From the NCBI GenBank assembly GCA_963575645.1, contig OY754468.1:26746465-26810464 (forward strand): a stretch of DNA of 64,000 nucleotides, in the 5' to 3' direction. Positions 32,783-44,872 of the stretch are shown in pieces (the stretch's first letter is position 1; each line of letters begins with the position of its first letter). Source of the DNA: Xanthostigma xanthostigma (Eukaryota; Arthropoda; Insecta; Raphidioptera; Raphidiidae). The notes under the pieces were generated by a model, which had not been told where the DNA came from, searched no databases, and saw only the letters and a list, made by a program, of their open reading frames with translations. Both the position numbers and the translations under genes were made by a program.

Positions 32783-33380
32783 ATCTATACTAATATATAA
32801 AGTTGAAGAGTTTGTTTGTTTGGTTGAACGCGTTAATCTCAGGAACTACTGGTTCAAATTGAAAACATTTTTGTTTGTTGGATAGCCCATTTATCGAGGA
32901 AGGCTATAGGCTATATAATATTACGCTACTACCAATAGGAGCGGAGCATCAATGAAAAGTATTGCAAAATGTAACTCAAAATTTTTTCGTCCAACAAAAA
33001 CTTTTGAACGGTAACTGCGATCATCATGAAATTTGGACACAACATTCATCTCGGTAAACTAAGACCGTTCGCTTTTTTATAATGATCGAAGATTGTACAG
33101 AAAGGTCGTCGTCATTTATAAAGACTAGACAAGGAGATATTGTTGACAATTAAAGACTAGTTCCTCATATAGATTAGTTTAATTTTTGAAGTGAAACTTC
33201 TTTTGCGACGTAATTTTCTTTAACGTTAAAGGGGAAAATATAAGAGATATCTTGGTGTCCCAAAATGGAAACGAATCGATGAAACGAGTTCATAACTCTC
33301 AAGAAGCTTATGTCCCCCGGGAGCTTATGTGCGGGTGAAGTACACACATTTTTTTTTGTTTGTAGTTCCGCTATATAATA
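32783..33380 (-). repeat. Family P retroposon-like repeat, reversed
   Basis: Reversed copy of the type at 30350: ATCTATACTAATATATAAAG is the tail, TTGTTTGGTTGAACGCG and GGCTATAGGCTATATAATAT the body, and GCGGGTGAAG with GTTCCGCTATATAATATT the head. It is longer than the other copy by a segment at about 33075-33290. Confidence 0.65.
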
Positions 33381-35130
33381 TTACTTTTGTAAATTATTTG
33401 GTTCACGTTCGTCGAGTGAAGTGAAAAGCTGATACTACATAGGATGAAACAAACTTGCCTGAAAACGTGTTAAGCCGCTCAAGCTTATTCGGACAGCTGC
33501 GCGTTTTGTTTCGAACGGACAATATAGAGTTGATGTTTTGATTGGTTCTATAGTAATAAAAATAGTATTTCTCTTGGCTTTTTTTTAAAAATTATTTGTA
33601 GACTAGCGAAATTTGTAGTGAAAATTCAATCGTGTAATTATAAAATTCACTATAAGACAAATTAAACTTGTTTTTTATTGCCATCTCTGTTTTTATAATC
33701 AGTTTCGTCTCTCAGAACACACTTTAGAGTCTTTTATAATAACTGATTGACCCTAAATCGGGACATTCGGCGTTCCGATCAAGTATGAATCGGGGCGTGT
33801 TCAAAGATCTCTGAAAATCGTAACGTCCCGCGCTTATTGAGTTCTTCTAAATATTTAGATTGTATTATTTTGTCCTTCTGCAGGTTTTCTTGTTCATTTG
33901 TAATGTCAAAATAACGAATAATTGGTAGCAGTTTGACTCTCATACATAATATGGAGAGAAATAATTGCATGAGTGTTGTCTGGACTGAAGCACAGATTCC
34001 ACTTCAATATTGAAGACTATAATTGCACCGAAGTTATGCCTGGATTGTTGTTAAATGCAAGTAATCTTTGTGGGCAGATCACCGTCTGATCGCGGCAGTC
34101 TGCACCCCACAGGCCACAGCACCAGACAATAGCGCATTAAGTTAGTGTTGCCAGATTGGGGGTTTTCCTGCATTTATTTGTGGTGTGCGGCTAGACGATT
34201 AAGAAGCGCGATTGATGGAGACGATATTTTAACGGAAAGTAGAGAACAAACAGTTGCGGTGTATTGTTATAGTGTCAAATCATTTAAACTGCCTCTAAAT
34301 TATGCTCTGCTTTGATATTGAGATGCAATAACAAACTACAAATGAAGTACACGGTACAATAAGTAAGTGAAATTTTCACATGCTTGAAAACTTCGTTAAC
34401 CGATAGTTATTGTAGACGCTCAACAACAATATATCTAGATAATAAGTCTTTTTTAACCAGTGCAACGGGCTCTAGTTAATAATAATCGCAGTATTGAACT
34501 TTTATCTAATATGTCACTGATTTTGTCACTGTAGGGGAACATAACGAAACCCTTTAACGGACCTGTGACTCGACTAACACAAGTAATTATTATTTATTAA
34601 ATTTTTAATTTTACCTAATTGAACTATCAACGTAAATATGTTTGTAACTGTCCCACTAGCCAGCTGGAACTCTCAAATATGTGAAATGATCTCGAAAATA
34701 ACAAAAATATATTTATTAAAAGCTCGTACAATTTTTACTGTTTCATCGTTTTACACTGATAATAATATACTGTCGATTCTAAACAACATTAACGCGTTCA
34801 AACCCAAAATTTATAGACGAAGCACAACGACGGAATAGTTACACCAGGGAGGGACACATTGCCCAAAAGACAAAACCTGTGCCGTAGCTAGCTTTTTAAA
34901 TGAAAATGTAAAATGGAACATCTAAATATATTTTCTCAAAAAGGTCAATGACCCATTAAAACTCCCCGAAAAGGTCCGTTCCGAAAGTTTAATCTCAAAT
35001 CCCATTTAGCCTTGAATGGTATGAGAATAACGTATTTTTTAGATTCTAGTATAATCTAACAAAATCTTCTCAAAACTGAAGATCCTCTTAGCTGTAAGCT
35101 CTTTTGGAATATTCGGTCGTAAAGAATTAA
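33381..35130. other. AT-rich stretch with two weak coding-like spots
   Basis: A minus-strand ATG frame at 33970-33779 (63 codons, ITNEQENLQKDKIIQSKY inside) looks protein-like but has no known domain. A GC-richer patch at 34066-34135 reads CGLWGADCRDQTVICPQR on the minus strand without clear splice sites. Neither is accepted as a gene. Confidence 0.3.
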
Positions 35131-35340
35131 AAATATACATTTATTTGGCAACACTGCATTTTTGTGTGTCGGCGTCTACTAAAAAAGGAATTGGTGGAAC
35201 TCATCGGACGGACGGTTCGTGCATTGGCTGGTAGCCATCAGGGTGCCGATTGCATGCCATGTACGGGTTCGTGCGGATCGAAGGTCGATACGGTTATGAT
35301 AATGCGTGGAACTACTCGGCCTACCTTTTTACAGTCGGAT
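35131..35340. other. GC-richer island, both strands open
   Basis: About 180 bp are clearly richer in GC than their surroundings. The plus strand reads KELVELIGRTVRALAGSHQG then ADCMPCTGSCGSKVDTV, without an ATG. The minus strand reads VVPRIITVSTFDPHEPVHG. No splice sites fit either. It could be a fragment of a transposon or of a transferred gene. The function is unknown to me. Confidence 0.3.
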
Positions 35341-36169
35341 CTTTCATTGCAAACTTTTGATTTGCAAATTTTCTCCGTCAATTTATTCAAATTTGTTATT
35401 ATTGTTTCCAATTTATCTCACACTATCACCATACTTGATTATCTTAAAGACATACGAAACAAAAAAAAGTGATACAGATTTAAAAATCAATTTAAAGTTA
35501 AAAACTTTTTTACTCGTGCTGGGTTTTGTTATTTGCACAATTTTCGATCATATTTTAAAATTAAAATTTGGGATCGGAGAGAATAACTGCATAGTATTTT
35601 ACATCAACAAAAAGAAAAAACAACATAATAGTACTTAACGTAAGAGCCATTGGTAGACCAATATTTCCATATAATAAAAAAAAAATTTTTGGTTAAAAAA
35701 TATAGAAACTTGATAATACCTAATGCTTACAAACGGCGAAATTAAATTTACAAATTCGTGGTTAAAGTCTGCATAACTGGTTCTAAAATTAATGACGCCA
35801 TTCTGTATAGCCAATGACTTAACGTATGCAGGTAAATGGTTTGTTAAAAAGTGATAAAAAACAGCAGTACCTACTCTAAATTCTTACATTGATCATACAT
35901 AATAATATTTTCATACCGACAACTACAACTTTTGCAATATTTCATTGATTTTTGTTAATTGCTGATCCGACTTTGGACATACTCTATCGAATAAAAAAAT
36001 AATCATCGAAATTGGTTCACAGCCGGCGAAGATATCGACAAACACACATACAAAAAAAAAAAACAGTTGTGTGGTTTTAAGAAACCACGACGCAAGTGAA
36101 ACTTTTATTGGATTGTAGGCGTTGGATTGTAGACACTTATCCATCACGATTAATTATAAACAACAATAT
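35341..36169. other. AT-rich stretch with a repeat-like segment
   Basis: At about 35985-36110 the block GAAATTGGTTCACAGCCG, then GAAGATATCGACAAACACAC and AAACCACGACGCAAGTGAAA, has the look of a dispersed repeat. The 74-codon minus frame crossing it is not accepted. Confidence 0.3.
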
Positions 36170-36420
36170 TCACATGAATACACGAATAAAAACATGTAAA
36201 CACTGTACAGCACTTGCCCGCATGACAGACTGACTATGTGTTATACATACTACACGGTCAGCTGATGCTAACCATGGGCGCCGCCATATTGGCCTTGGCT
36301 GCTCTACCGAGCGCCTACTCCGAACGCCTTTCACTTTACCCCTACTCCGCGGCCGCCTGTAATGTGACATGCAACAGACGGCCAGAAAAATTCGGGGCGA
36401 TAGAATAAAAGTTTCACTTT
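36170..36420. promoter_or_regulatory. GC-rich, CpG-rich island, possible promoter
   Basis: The block 36230-36375 stands out with GGGCGCCGCCATATTGGCC, a Not I-type GCGGCCGC and several CpG. GCCGCCATATTGG read in reverse is a good match to a YY1/Pho site, often found close to start sites of broadly expressed genes. A minus-strand ATG (MAAPMVSIS) runs out after nine codons. No attached exon was found, so promoter status is a guess. Confidence 0.3.
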
Positions 36421-37274
36421 AATAAATAAAATACAATAGAACTGAGTACCTCCTCCTTTTTTTGAGTTTGGTTAAAAAGGAATGTTTCTCTATATTTATT
36501 TAACGAAGACCGCTTCGTTATGACGCGCATTGGTGTGGGTCAACCGTAAACATTACGACTACAGGATTATTTATTGACCGGTCGTTTTGGTATTCCTCGG
36601 ATGCTTTTCAGGTCGATAACCTCTCTGACGGCGGAAAAGGCTAACAAAACACTTAACAAATATTAATGTGAAGTAAAAAGTGTTATTATATGGCTCAATT
36701 AGTTTTTAATATTCGTCAACGTATTGTTAAATTGAGAGGAAAATTTCGTTACACTAAATTGAGTTTTTTTTGTCAAAAAACGGAAAATTGAATATCAATT
36801 TCAAGAGCTGACTTGAAACGAATATATATAGGACGATTAAATTAATATTTACGAGTTTTGCTATATTGTGACCTTTTTTTTTGTTTCTTTTGGTTTATCA
36901 TTTATTTATTAACTGAACAGTCAAGAGATGGCATGGGTGTCGCTAGAAATAAAATCAAGGGGAAGACAGGATGATATAAAAACCTCCGTAATAGATAAAA
37001 TCCAATATGTTTTAGAATAGGTATTTTTTTATAATTATAAAAAGTAGGTAGGTACCTATAGGTATTAATATTCAAATAATTAATTTCTAAATAAGAATGT
37101 AAGCATCCAAGGTTTGTTCCAACGTCAACCACTTTGTTCACTTTTTCTCATACATAAACCCATTGTGCGTTCCTCCGAACTATAGTGGGTCGTAACCACG
37201 TTTTGACTCTAATTAAAAACAAAATTATATGTCGGCGTCCATGCTTATGGGTACAATGATATATTGTTCAAATA
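36421..37274. other. AT-rich stretch, no gene seen
   Basis: No supported feature. Confidence 0.3.
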
Positions 37275-37815
37275 TGGCAAAAAAAAAACGGCCGAGCGCA
37301 AGTCGGACTCGCGCACCGAGGGTTCCGTATAAACTTGTAGGTATGTAAATAGTTCGTCCATCACGGGAATCGGGTTTCGAAGATTTTTCCCGCTTTGCCG
37401 TTGGACATAGGTCGCGGTCAATTGACCAATTGCAAATAAGTTTATAATCGCAAAAAGAATTTTTTTTTGGGATGTAGCTACAAATTTACGGTTTTCGGAT
37501 TTTCCCCTTTATTTGTGCTATAAGACATTGCTTCTTCCAAATTTCATGATTCTAAATCAACGGGAAGTACCCTATACGTTTTGATTTCCTTGGGAGTGTC
37601 AAAATATGCGGCATAAACGGCCGTATCTTTTGATTGCGTTGACTTAGAAGTTTGATTTTTTCACGGTTTCAAGGGATTGCATACCTGAATATTTGATAGT
37701 AATTTCAACTCGATACCTCCACGCGTTCCTGAGAAAAAGAGTGTTGACAGACAGATACACAGCCATACAGACAGACAACGAAATGATCCTATAAGGATCC
37801 TTTTTTGGTTTTCAG
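37275..37815 (+). repeat. Lepidopteran SINE-like element, about 540 bp
   Basis: It opens with an A run and CGGCCGAGCGCAAGTCGGAC, then TCGCGCACCGAGGGTTCCGT, a very common opening in moth and butterfly genomes. It ends with ACAGACAGATACACAGCC, GACAACGAAATGATCC and a T run. No coding capacity. The class is recognised by its text; whether it is a true tRNA-derived SINE cannot be settled here. Confidence 0.75.
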
Positions 37816-37831
37816 GTACGGACTAGTTATT

Positions 37832-37988
37832 GGCGTAACTAGTAGTCTAAGTCATTCATGGCGTGTCAGCGCGATGTTTTCAGCACTCGTCTCCGGTGCG
37901 CAGTATACACTCGCTTCGCTCGTGCCTGCGCACCTCGTGCTGAAAACATCGCAACTGACAGGTCATGACTTAGCCTACAAGTTGCGCC
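37832..37988. mobile_element. Palindromic MITE (157 bp)
   Basis: GGCGTAACTAGTAGTCTAAG pairs with CTTAGCCTACAAGTTGCGCC; GATGTTTTCAGCACTCG pairs with CGTGCTGAAAACATC; the centre has GCGCAG and CTGCGC around CTCGCTTCGCTCGTG. It sits directly after the SINE-like element. Confidence 0.75.
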
Positions 37989-39115
37989 CATAATTTTATT
38001 CAACAAATGCGCGTTATTCATGTTTTAATTATAATGAGATGTTGTAAATATCTATTTATTTCTTTATAAAAAAAACTGTCAATACTAACAGCACCAAACA
38101 GCACGATTCAATGTTTTGGTTTGAGGTTAGCTGGTTATGAATAAACTCCATGTCGAAAACATTCGGCCTCTCAATTTTAGTCTCAACGGAGTTGTTGTTA
38201 CCTACTATTTAGTTACGACTCAGAAAATAGTTACGTTTATTTTCATTACTCTACAATGGCCGAGCTAGTAGGAATCTTCATTGAGTTATGACAAGTAATT
38301 GTCACCAGTCGGTAAATGGCTATTTAGGGTTCGGTTTTTAGGCATGATAAAACATGAATAACGCGCATGAGTTGAATAAAATATTTTTCTATATATGATT
38401 ACGAAATGAAAAAAGTAAAACACATAATGTCGACGGCGCAATGTCGCCACAGCATATGTAAGCGTCAGTAGATTCACTCGAGTGTCGGCACTTCCACTTA
38501 GATTAGATTAGATTAGATGAGGGTGTGAGGCGCGCCTCGTCAACACTGCGACCTTATTAGATCTAGCACTTAGATGCTTGTCAGTCAATTTACCGCACGC
38601 TAATACCGCTCCTAATTTTATTACACGATTAATAGGACAGTTTTATTCAGAATAATAATATAAAAAAAAAATATTTTGGGCAACGCTTTTTTGCGTGTCA
38701 ATAAGAAATGGGTTTAGTGACGAAATATCAGTTTGTCAAAGCAATCTCAAATGTATTTACTTAGGCAATTTTTTTTGCCGAATAAAGCTCTATTAGTAGA
38801 CTAATTTGTCATTTTCTGAATCAGAAATGGTAAGTGGTGAAGAGAATGTTAAAGTTACTGATGTATCTAAAATGGACAGTGACTGCCAACTTATTATATT
38901 TCCTTTAGTTGGTTGAATTTACTAAAAATATGCCGCAACAAAAAGTTATTTGGTACAAATGACGTGGAAAATAGTAGGTGGTAGGTAATGGTTGTAGAAC
39001 GTTTGTGGTTGTTTTTATTAAAACTTTACCACACTCGTTCGATCTCTCTCAGAGTGAGGCAACAAGTTATTCACATTTCATATGTGCTTTAGCTTAGCAT
39101 AATATAATTTAGAAA
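37989..39115. other. AT-rich stretch, one weak coding-like spot
   Basis: A short run of GATTA units lies at about 38499-38518. At 38828 an ATG opens MVSGEENVKVTDVSKMDSD and stops after 29 codons; the same ATG is followed by GTAAGT. This is too little to call an exon. Confidence 0.3.
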
Positions 39116-39404
39116 CTAGCTGTTGCCCGTGACTTCGTCCGCATGGGTTTTAGTTTTTTTTGCGCGGAGCCCTAATTCTTTTACTAAAATAAAAGTAGCC
39201 TAAGTTACATAACAACAGCTATCTGTCAGTGAAAGTCCCGTCAAAATAGTTCCCGTCGTTTCGAAGATTATCCGGAACAAAACGACAGATCAATATAGAC
39301 AAAATTTTAAAAATTGTTTTTTGTTATGTACTTTCATATGCGCATTTAGTAAAAAGCTGTTATTTTGACATTACAAACAGACACTTTTGTATATTTGTAT
39401 AGAT
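39116..39404 (+). repeat. Retroposon-like repeat, CTAGCTGTTGCCCG head
   Basis: The head CTAGCTGTTGCCCGTGACTT then CGTCCGCATGGG and the tail TATTTGTATAGAT are those of a very common lepidopteran non-LTR retroposon remnant. No reading frame survives. Confidence 0.65.
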
Positions 39405-39757
39405 ATAATCGTTACCTATGATTTTAACAAAATTGGGCAAACAGATTCAGCCAGTGTAAAATTGCAAATACTAATTTACGCGAATAGTGAATTACTTATT
39501 GTATAGTGAGCCTAAAAACGAAACAGAAAATTTTGATCATTTATGAGGGGTTTAAATTTTGATTTTTTTTGGAAACCATTCAAATATCAAAATGTAAGTA
39601 CAAAGCCATTATTTAGTTGTTATACTTCATCTAATATACTTAATTATTGCCAAAATAATTAAGTATTTTTTTTAGTTACAAATAGTTAGTCGCCTGGAAA
39701 ATATTGTAAGCGATATTGTAAAGCTGGGTAGATCGAGATTTCTTCTTTTACATACTG

Positions 39758-39778
39758 CTACTACTACTACTACTACTA
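39758..39778 (+). repeat. (CTA)n microsatellite
   Basis: About seven CTA units. Confidence 0.9.
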
Positions 39779-40619
39779 GATTGTTCAAGTGTAAATCGAT
39801 ATTGTTGTCCACTAGCCATCCCCTTGGCGTAGCATAATAATTTTGACAGTATATTTTTAACAGCGGTCCCCGATGTCTATCGAGAGCGGTGCCCGTCTTT
39901 GCTTTAGGTCTTTTTTAAATGAATTTTTACATACCTAACAACCAAAACCGAAAAAGTGGTTATTTAGCATATCATCTAAAAAACGTAAAATCTGTCAACT
40001 ATGCTCATAGGAGCTATTACAGAACCAACGACGATATTCAGTTTAAAGCTTGTAGTTCACTGCTGCTTATAGAGTTAGGTGAATGGCGACAGAAATGGTC
40101 AAGGAACACTGGGTGGCTGAAACACTCTCTTTTGTGTAGTCTGAGCCCCCTCTACAAATCCGCTTTGTGGAGTAGGGGTAGGAAAAATATTTTCTGCCAA
40201 TTTAAATAGGTAAGCGAGGTGGCGACAGAAATCGTCATCTCCTCTACCTATTAATAATAATAATAATTAAATAGGTGCTTCTGAAAAACCAAAGTTTAAC
40301 AAGTACAAATTAAATTTTCTTCCTTTCGAATTAAATACTTGCGAATTAGCTTATCAATCTTATCGACTATCTCCAAGTAAAAACACTATAAGATATGACA
40401 CAACGTATTATGCAACTTATGTTAGGTTAAATCTAATGAGAACAAGATATTAGGAGCACCGCAGTAAACCTACGTACGTGTGTGCTGCCATTTACGGTCG
40501 GATCTCGAGGGCCGGTTTCAGTGAAGGCAAGAGTTACTGTCGCCGCCCGTAACCGTTATGTGTTTACTCACATCACGAAATAATTGTATACAGTTTGCTG
40601 CAGAAATGGACCGTTTTAA
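39779..40619. other. Mostly unique DNA, no supported gene
   Basis: An ATG frame at 39919-40209 (96 codons) ends just before AATAGGTAAGCG, a donor-like site, but has no known domain. A GC-richer patch at 40480-40555 contains GGATCTCGAGGGCCGG and a TCAGT initiator-like motif. Neither is convincing. Confidence 0.3.
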
Positions 40620-41083
40620 CCACTTCGGCCCTGAATTGTATATTTTTGAAACACAGAATATTTTTTAGGGTGTTGGACTTATTTAGAGTGTAATTAAGGT
40701 ATATTCAGTGAAAAACTAAATTTAACATTTACAGAACTCTAGAAAATCCTTTGTCCATTGAAATGGACAGCAGATCCACTAAAAAGTTTTTTTACGGTAA
40801 TCACTAGCATAGGATTACATCATGAAAATGCGTAAGTTGTACTAAGTAATACACAATCAGATTGTACTCTTTTACCAGTTTTGCGTGAATCCATGACTGT
40901 GGTCAACACTTGACTCAATATTTCTACCTACACATAGTATTTCTTTGTTTTGTTTGGCCTGCGTACATCTCAGATAAGCCCCAAGCACAACGAAATGTTT
41001 TTATTTGATAATTAATTACGCTGATTTAAATTACTCACGTTAGAATAGTATGTTCATTGAAATGACCGCTAGGACCGAAGGGG
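40620..41083. mobile_element. PiggyBac-like MITE (464 bp)
   Basis: TTAA (40616-40619) precedes CCACTTCGGCCC, and GGACCGAAGGGG precedes TTAA (41084-41087). A TTAA duplication with tips starting CC is the hallmark of piggyBac elements. Subterminal blocks TCCATTGAAATGGACAG and TTCATTGAAATGACCGC are near copies. No transposase. Confidence 0.7.
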
Positions 41084-41757
41084 TTAATTATTTTTCAGGA
41101 AAAATAATTAATAGAAATATACAGCAGAAAAAAACGTTAACTGAATTTCACTGATTAATTATTATCGTTTCTATTCACAGAATTTACAATATTTACAATA
41201 ATTAGCCTAGAGTCTAAATGTTTTTTTTTAATTATCAAAGTAAAAAAATAGTTGTACATTCTCTTTTGACGAATTACGGTAGGATCTTTGAGTGATTAAA
41301 ACTGCTGTTGATTTCAAATGTATAAATTAGAGATCCTAAGTATAGTTTAAAATTCTCACGATTTCTGTATCAAATATTTTATACTTAAATTCACCAAATG
41401 TTTCTTCAAACGTTGATCTTCTTAAAACGTAAGTACTTACACGTTTGTTTACTGAGTCTGTTTTACACAACCAGTTTTCCAACGTTTTTAAATATCGCTA
41501 AAGTAACGATATATCATACATTTTATGAAATTTTAGCGTATCTTTATTGAACGTCTGTTATATAACCGGCCATGTTTTATGATCACAAATATCCGCCATT
41601 AAAGGCAGGTTAACATGTGCAGATAAATCTCTTTGAGAATTCGACATGCTGTAGGCCTATTACTATACTGACTGTTTTATTAAAACAAAAAGTATTTCTA
41701 TTAGTAGATTGATTTTCAAAATGGTCATAAGTCTAGGTTGAAATTAAATATTAGCTA
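41084..41757. other. AT-rich stretch, no gene seen
   Basis: No supported feature. Confidence 0.3.
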
Positions 41758-42422
41758 GAATAGGCATGATGACAGTACCTATAAAAGAAAGAATAAATGG
41801 TTTTAGAGAAAAATATATGTGGAAAGGATTCTACAAGATGACCCAGTGTTAATATAAATATTGAGATTAATAAGATTTTTAATTAAACAAAAGTATAAAA
41901 TACTGCAGTTGGCCATGTTTACTGAAACATCGAATGACGTCACGCCTTCTTAAATCAAAGAGACTATTAACACTTGAAGTAAATAATCACCGTGTCACTT
42001 AAATTTTTGTTGCGATCATTATCATTTAATTAGTAGATTTGTTGTTTATTCCTTTTTTTGTGATATTTTATTACATCTATGTTATAGGTTATTTTTAGGT
42101 TAGTTAACTTGCAACTTTTTACTACTAAGCATCTACTTTGAAGAAAATACTTAATATAAATCATATCATTAAGTAAATTTACATATCTTTCTACGAAATA
42201 CCTCTGCACGACAACTCTACACCCATAAATACAACATCTAATGTCAGCTGTCCCTAAGACGTGACTTCACAAACGTTCTCGCGATTATTTCAGAACAGAA
42301 AGATACAAATGCAATATTTTGCGTTAAAATTTAATTTATTGCCGAAATAATGTTTTTTTTCGGAAATAGATGTTTACCTACATTGTAGAACTGGATTTAG
42401 AAATCTGTCATCATGCCTATTC
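41758..42422. mobile_element. TIR element (665 bp)
   Basis: GAATAGGCATGATGACAG at the left is exactly complementary to CTGTCATCATGCCTATTC at the right. The interior is AT-rich without a reading frame. No clear target duplication, so the superfamily is open. Confidence 0.6.
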
Positions 42423-43037
42423 TCTGTCTCGTTTCGGTGAGAAGCGACAAAATTGATAAAATAAGACATCTAGGTTTTGCATTGTCTTAACGAGAATTCT
42501 TCTGTGATTTTTGGAAAAGCATACGCAAAAAGCTACAAAGTAAAAATATAATGATTGACTGGTCTTTACGACCAATAGTGTGTTAATTATTTGGTTGATT
42601 CTATTGATGATTCTTATACAGACAATCTAGATTCTAGTATTATACAGTTACTAATGTAATTTGGAAATTAAATTGAAAGAATTCGGATAATTTTGTCCTT
42701 TTTTAAAATAACGTCATAAAAATTCATGAAACGGTTCCAACGAGTTTCCGCTATGCGTCGTACATTTTGTATGCGTGAAGCGTCGAGGTTTTCTTGCGAA
42801 ATGACATTCCGCGTAGGTTTGAAACCAACATATGTACGTTTGGTTTTGTTGTATCTGTAGGCTGGCACCTCTGTATGATGTAAGTTCAACACTGGAAACA
42901 CCCACGGCTTCAGAACTGAACATTCCTTTAAGAGTAAACTGATACTGTTTGTTTCTCAAGTAACGCCAACTGGCTATGACGCTGATTTTCGATTGAATCA
43001 GAACTGTTCACTTTCGATATCAATGGAAGAACGAAAA
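42423..43037. other. AT-rich stretch, no supported gene
   Basis: Two overlapping minus frames at 42668-42959 share a GC-moderate patch (CGTTTGGTTTTGTTGTATCT) but have no domain or splice context. Confidence 0.3.
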
Positions 43038-43266
43038 AATTCCAATCAATTGGGCGACGGGACTATTCCAACTTCAAAAATATTGACATAATATAATGAA
43101 AAAAAAGGAAATTTATGATATTGCGTGAGGTGACGCGGGTAATGGCTAATATTCAACATGATATTTGCTATTCTTGTTATGGTTACATAGATAACATGTT
43201 CCACACCACGTAAAAATTAATCAAAGCATGCTTAACTAGTTTATTTTTGACAGATCTACAAAATAG

Positions 43267-43390
43267 TATATTACATCACAAGGGCCGAAAGTTGAATGTT
43301 CGGCCCTGCGCGTCATGATCCCTTGGCTTCCCCTCGGGATCATGACACGCAGGGCCGAGATTTCAACTTCTAAGGCCCGTGTGATGTATA
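43267..43390. mobile_element. Palindromic MITE, family H copy 3
   Basis: GTATATTACATCACAAGGGC and GCCCGTGTGATGTATAC are the outer arms, CGTCATGATCCC and GGGATCATGACACG the inner arms. Same plan as 6356..6483 and 26765..26891. Confidence 0.8.
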
Positions 43391-43397
43391 CGATTTT

Positions 43398-43626
43398 TCT
43401 TCATATCCGCTCGAAAGTACGTACTACTTTCGTCAGCAGGGACGAAACATTGACATTTACTCCTAGTGACAACGGCGGGAGGAAAAAATTTCTCATGCGT
43501 ATTTATACCCGTAACTAGGGTTACCGGCCGCTGTCATTTAATATAATAAATAACAGGGAGTAAATGTCAAACTTTCGTCCCTGCTATAAGGGACGAAAGT
43601 ACGTACTTTCGATCCAGGTATGAAGT
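43398..43626. mobile_element. Palindromic element I next to H3
   Basis: TTCATATCCGCTCGAAAGTA and GATCCAGGTATGAA mark the tips; GCAGGGACGAAACATTGACA and TGTCAAACTTTCGTCCCTGC, then TTTACTCC/GGAGTAAA, form the inner arms. CGAAAGTACGTACTTTCG near the right tip is itself a perfect palindrome. Confidence 0.65.
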
Positions 43627-43933
43627 AAAACAATTTTTTTAACGAAACTTTGTTGAAAAAATAAATAGAATAATACGGCGTTATGAAAAGTATAAGCATT
43701 ATTGTATAAAAAACACCGTTATAGCATATTATATGTATTCTGCGAATGCGCCGATTTTCCCCATTAACAGTAGATTATATACCTATCTAAGCTGAGTTGC
43801 AGAAACCGTTGTCAAAAATTTTGATTTGACTATGGCCTTAGATTGTGATCATTAAATTACAGTTTTTGTACATTCTGGAGCAGTTTAATGTACCTAGTTG
43901 TTGAATCCTTTGTTATGTAGAGCATTAGATTGT

Positions 43934-44235
43934 ACTCACACATAATACATATCGCTTCACTAGCGGTTTGTGCTCTATTATCGCTTTGCGCGTCAGAGCT
44001 GACTTTCGTTCATACAAGAAGTTATATCTAAGTTAATTTCACACGAAATCCAATCAAATAGTATTTTTTTGAAAAGAGGAGATTTTTTTCTATAAAACAG
44101 AACCATTTTTAGATCGATTTGAGTTCATAATTACTTCGAAAATTGTAATTGAAAATCACCAATAGCAGTCGTCGGTTGGTCTGTACAGATGTACGTACGT
44201 CCGAGCTCTACAGATTATAATCTTGTCCTCTGGTT
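43934..44235 (+). repeat. Family Z repeat, copy 1
   Basis: GTCAGAGCTGACTTTCGTTC, ATATCTAAGTTAATTTCACA and AGTCGTCGGTTGGTCTGTAC followed by a short GTACGTAC run match the reverse of 49262..49586. Confidence 0.65.
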
Positions 44236-44559
44236 GAACTTTTTGTAACGGTAACCTATCCCTTGGATTGTATTATACATGATATTTAAAAATAATTTTA
44301 ATAAATATTTTCATATAAAAAACAACAGGTGAATTGTGTTTGGTCTATATAAATATGCAACCTTGCAGACTAAAAATTTACATAATATAAAACCTTCTAA
44401 AATATCAATCGATATGCTTAATAAATCTATTATTATGAACGATATTTTTTACTACATCGCCACTTTACGCTGTCTGATATTCTATAATTGTTGTTACTCT
44501 CAATAATGAGAGTGAGAAAGAAATTCAATGACGTAGTAATTTCTAAGAACGCAATAGTG
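44236..44559. other. AT-rich stretch, no gene seen
   Basis: No supported feature. Confidence 0.3.
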
Positions 44560-44872
44560 CAGGGGTGGCGAACCTATGGCACGCGTGTCACAGGTGCCAC
44601 ACGACAGATTATTGTTGACACGGCATTGATTGAGGTGCAAAATCAAAATAATTAAAGATATGCTAGATGTCGAAAAAAACTGACTGTCACCAAATAGCAA
44701 ATACGAGAAAGTTTCATAGTGCTCAGTGTATTATCGAAATTAGTCTTTTCATCTATGTTTGATTCGTTTTTTTCACAACTAAATTTCTTTGGCTGCTTCT
44801 CGGCACGTCGTGGTTACAAACATGTATGAAAAAAAAAATGGCACGTACAGGTAGAAAGGTTCGCCAACCCTG
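44560..44872. mobile_element. hAT-like non-autonomous element (313 bp)
   Basis: CAGGGGTGGCGAACCTATGG at the left and AGGTTCGCCAACCCTG at the right are inverted repeats of hAT type. The interior has no reading frame. An 8-bp duplication is not clean (CAATAGTG against CTGAGTAG). Confidence 0.65.

Larger units (their letters stand above)
43038..43771 (+). repeat. Family J repeat, split by nested insertions
   Basis: It matches 47072..47716 from CAATTGGGCGACGGGACTAT to CTAGTTTATTTTTGACAGATC, then again from TTAACGAAACTTTG to GCGCCGATTTTCCCC. Between them (about 43261-43628) lie two palindromic elements in place of the J middle. Confidence 0.65.

Noticed and set aside
33779-33970. 63-codon ATG frame on the minus strand
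   Set aside because: Protein-like but isolated; no domain, no splice signals and no neighbouring exon found.
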